Origin: Pseudorhodobacter sp. PARRP1
Lineage (GTDB): Bacteria > Pseudomonadota > Alphaproteobacteria > Rhodobacterales > Rhodobacteraceae
DNA: 64,000 nucleotides
NCBI GenBank assembly: GCA_002256245.1
Contig: NKIU01000001.1
Location: 858,232-922,231 of the forward strand
Reading direction: 5' to 3'
Shown here: piece after piece, positions 61,838 through 64,000 of the stretch
How positions within the stretch are numbered: the stretch's first letter is position 1
Layout of the letters: every line of letters starts with the position of its first letter
The notes under the pieces: generated by a model
Seen by the model: the letters and a program-made list of their open reading frames with translations, nothing else
Told to the model about the DNA's origin: nothing
Database searches by the model: none
Made by a program: the position numbers and the translations under genes

Positions 61838-62860
61838 TCAGCCTTTTTTCAGATGCCGGCTGCCCAGCAGTTCCGCGATCTGAACCGCATTCAAAGCCGC
61901 CCCTTTGCGCAGGTTATCCGAGACGCACCACAGGTTGATGCCGTTATCAATCGTGCTGTCCTGACGGATGCGGCTGATATAGGTGGCGTAATCGCCGACA
62001 CATTCGATCGGGGTGATGTAGCCGCCGTTCTCGCGCTTGTCGATCACCATGATGCCGGGGGATTCGCGCAGGATATCGCGCGCCTCGTGTTCATCAAGGA
62101 AGTCTTCAAACTCGATATTGATCGATTCCGAATGGCCAACGAACACCGGCACCCGCACGCAGGTGGCTGTGACTTTGATGTTCTTGTCGAGGATTTTCTT
62201 GGTTTCCGCGACCATCTTCCATTCTTCTTTGGTCGAGCCATCGTCGAGGAACACGTCGATATGCGGGATCACGTTGAAGGCGATCTGCTTGGTGAATTTC
62301 TTCGGTGCAACTTCTTGGCCGGGAACGTAGAGGCCCTTGGTCTGATCCCAAAGCTCGTCAATGCCTTCTTTGCCAGCGCCCGAAACCGACTGATAGGTGC
62401 TGACCACCACGCGCTTGATGCGGGCGCGGTCGTGCAGGGGTTTCAGCGCCACAACCATCTGTGCGGTCGAGCAGTTCGGGTTGGCAATGATCATTTTGTT
62501 GGTGTAGCCCGCAATCGCGTCGGCGTTCACTTCCGGCACGATCAGCGGCACGGCGGGGTCGTAGCGATAAAGCGACGAGTTGTCGATCACCACGCAACCC
62601 GCAGCCGCAGCTTTCGGGGCGTAGATTTTGGTGGCATCCGAACCCACGGCGAACAAAGCGATGTCCCAGCCGGTGAAGTCGAAAGTCTCAAGATCCTTAG
62701 TCTTAACGGTCTTGTCGCCAAAGCTGATTTCAGTGCCCAGCGATTTACGCGATGCCAGTGCGGCAATCTCGTCAACCGGGAACTCGCGCTCGGCGAGGAT
62801 GTTCAGCATTTCGCGGCCCACGTTACCCGTGGCACCCGCGACGACGACTTTATAGCCCAT
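61838..62860 (-). CDS. asd: Aspartate-semialdehyde dehydrogenase
   Basis: GYKVVVAGATGNVGREMLNILAEREFPVDEIAALAS, ANPNCSTAQMVVALKPLHD, QSVSGAGKEGIDEL, VPVFVGHSESINIEFE. Confidence 0.96.
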   Translation of the reverse strand: MGYKVVVAGATGNVGREMLNILAEREFPVDEIAALASRKSLGTEISFGDKTVKTKDLETFDFTGWDIALFAVGSDATKIYAPKAAAAGCVVIDNSSLYRYDPAVPLIVPEVNADAIAGYTNKMIIANPNCSTAQMVVALKPLHDRARIKRVVVSTYQSVSGAGKEGIDELWDQTKGLYVPGQEVAPKKFTKQIAFNVIPHIDVFLDDGSTKEEWKMVAETKKILDKNIKVTATCVRVPVFVGHSESINIEFEDFLDEHEARDILRESPGIMVIDKRENGGYITPIECVGDYATYISRIRQDSTIDNGINLWCVSDNLRKGAALNAVQIAELLGSRHLKKG

Positions 62861-62949
62861 CGGGGTCTCCTAAGTTCAGTCTTTGACCGTCAAAGACGTG
62901 GCCTGTTAGCGCATGGGGCGGCGCGGGGAAAGCGCAAAACGAAGGGGGG

Positions 62950-64000
62950 TCAGTCGGTGCGGTCTTTGGACAGCAGATATACCAGCAATCCGGCGGTGGT
63001 CAGCGCGGCGTAAAAGGCGAAAAGCGCAGCATAGGGCGTGCTGGGCGGGGCGCTGCTGAGGGTGGTGGGGGTCAGCGCGTGGTGCAAACGGCCGGTCAGG
63101 ATTTGCATGATGCCCGCGGCCCCGATGCCGAACAGGTTGATCAGCGTGACGCCGCGCCCGACCAGATGCGGCGGCAGGAAGGCGCGGCCATGCGCCATCA
63201 CCATCGGGAAGGAGGCGCCGAAAAAGCCGACGCCCGCCAGCAAGGCGATGGGCAGCGGGCCGGGGGTGTCGGGGTGGGTGTAAAGGCCAAGCAGGCAAGC
63301 GACGGCGAGGGCATTGCCGCCAAACACCAGCCATTTGCGGCTGCCGAGGATACGGTCAAGCGGGCCGTAGGCGAAGTTGCCCGCCACCATCGCAAGGCCC
63401 ATGATCAGGGTCGCCTGGCCGATGCGGGCGGCGTCGGCCTGGAACACATCGGTCATGTAGGGGCCGATCCACAGGCCGCGCAGGCCAGCGGCGGGGGCGT
63501 AGCAGGCGGCCATCATCAATAGGATCGGCCAAAGCGCGGGCATCCTCAACAAATCCAGCAGCGAGCCTTTCGAGGTGTGGATCACGCGGGCGGGGTCGCG
63601 GACCAGCAGCCAGACGGCGGCGGCAGTCAGGAGCGTGACCGCGCACAGCGCCCACATCGCGCCGCGCCAGCCGATCACCTCGACCGCCAGTGACAGTGGC
63701 AGCGACGCGGCGAGGTTGCCGAGCGAGCCCACCCCGATGATCACGCCCGCAAGGGTGCCGAACACGGCGGGCGCAAGGCTGCGGGCGAAGATGTAGTAGG
63801 AGGCCATCAGCACCGGCGCGCAGCCGATGCCGATCAGCACCATGGCGAGGTTGATCGCGGCGGGGCCGCTTGCCATCGCGAACACCGCAGCGCCCAAGCC
63901 GCCGACCGACAGCAGGACCGAGGCGGTGATGCGGGGGCCGATGCGGTCCAGCGCCGCGCCGACCGGAATTTGCATCAGCGCGAAGGCCAAAAACCACAGC
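62950..64000 (-). CDS. MFS transporter, 5' end beyond the window
   Basis: Open frame continues past position 63990 (..WFLAFALMQIPVGAALDRIGPRI); 12-TM-like hydrophobicity pattern. The listed start is an internal alternative codon. Confidence 0.85.
   Translation of the reverse strand, partial: LWFLAFALMQIPVGAALDRIGPRITASVLLSVGGLGAAVFAMASGPAAINLAMVLIGIGCAPVLMASYYIFARSLAPAVFGTLAGVIIGVGSLGNLAASLPLSLAVEVIGWRGAMWALCAVTLLTAAAVWLLVRDPARVIHTSKGSLLDLLRMPALWPILLMMAACYAPAAGLRGLWIGPYMTDVFQADAARIGQATLIMGLAMVAGNFAYGPLDRILGSRKWLVFGGNALAVACLLGLYTHPDTPGPLPIALLAGVGFFGASFPMVMAHGRAFLPPHLVGRGVTLINLFGIGAAGIMQILTGRLHHALTPTTLSSAPPSTPYAALFAFYAALTTAGLLVYLLSKDRTD

Overview
The window looks like a chromosomal segment of a high-GC alphaproteobacterium, probably Rhodobacteraceae. 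It is mostly dense housekeeping and transport gene content. Recognisable units include: ribA and an L,D-transpeptidase; an amylosucrase-like GH13; a YggS-type PLP protein; a porin; a DUF3576-leuS-lptE-holA cluster; an HPP/CBS protein with a GAF protein; a complete polyamine-type ABC importer; dapE and dapD; a MarR-type regulator with an LLM flavin monooxygenase and a flavin reductase; a LOG protein; a beta-carbonic anhydrase; a leucyl aminopeptidase with an NlpC/P60 protein; an asparaginase; ribH (type II); rlmN; a desaturase; cysD and a cysN/C fusion; an RND efflux pair; gfa; a Kef-like antiporter; a YcaQ-like protein; a MuiA-like protein; a class III aminotransferase; TPR and ATP-grasp-like genes; an XRE-cupin regulator divergent from an OYE-type oxidoreductase; asd; and an MFS gene cut by the right edge. 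I saw no rRNA, tRNA, CRISPR array, prophage or complete IS. The most unusual non-coding signal is a roughly 165-bp structured repeat. Its 40-nt end is identical in three places (30096-30135 +, 49144-49183 reversed, 52860-52899 +), and one copy is interrupted by a second, palindromic REP-like repeat. The most accessory-looking gene is a lone, relatively AT-rich ORF (30274-30714) directly beside one repeat copy, with a possible PD-(D/E)XK-type D...QxK motif. No complete, clearly novel multigene system could be demonstrated from sequence alone. All family calls come from reading the translations; no searches were run.
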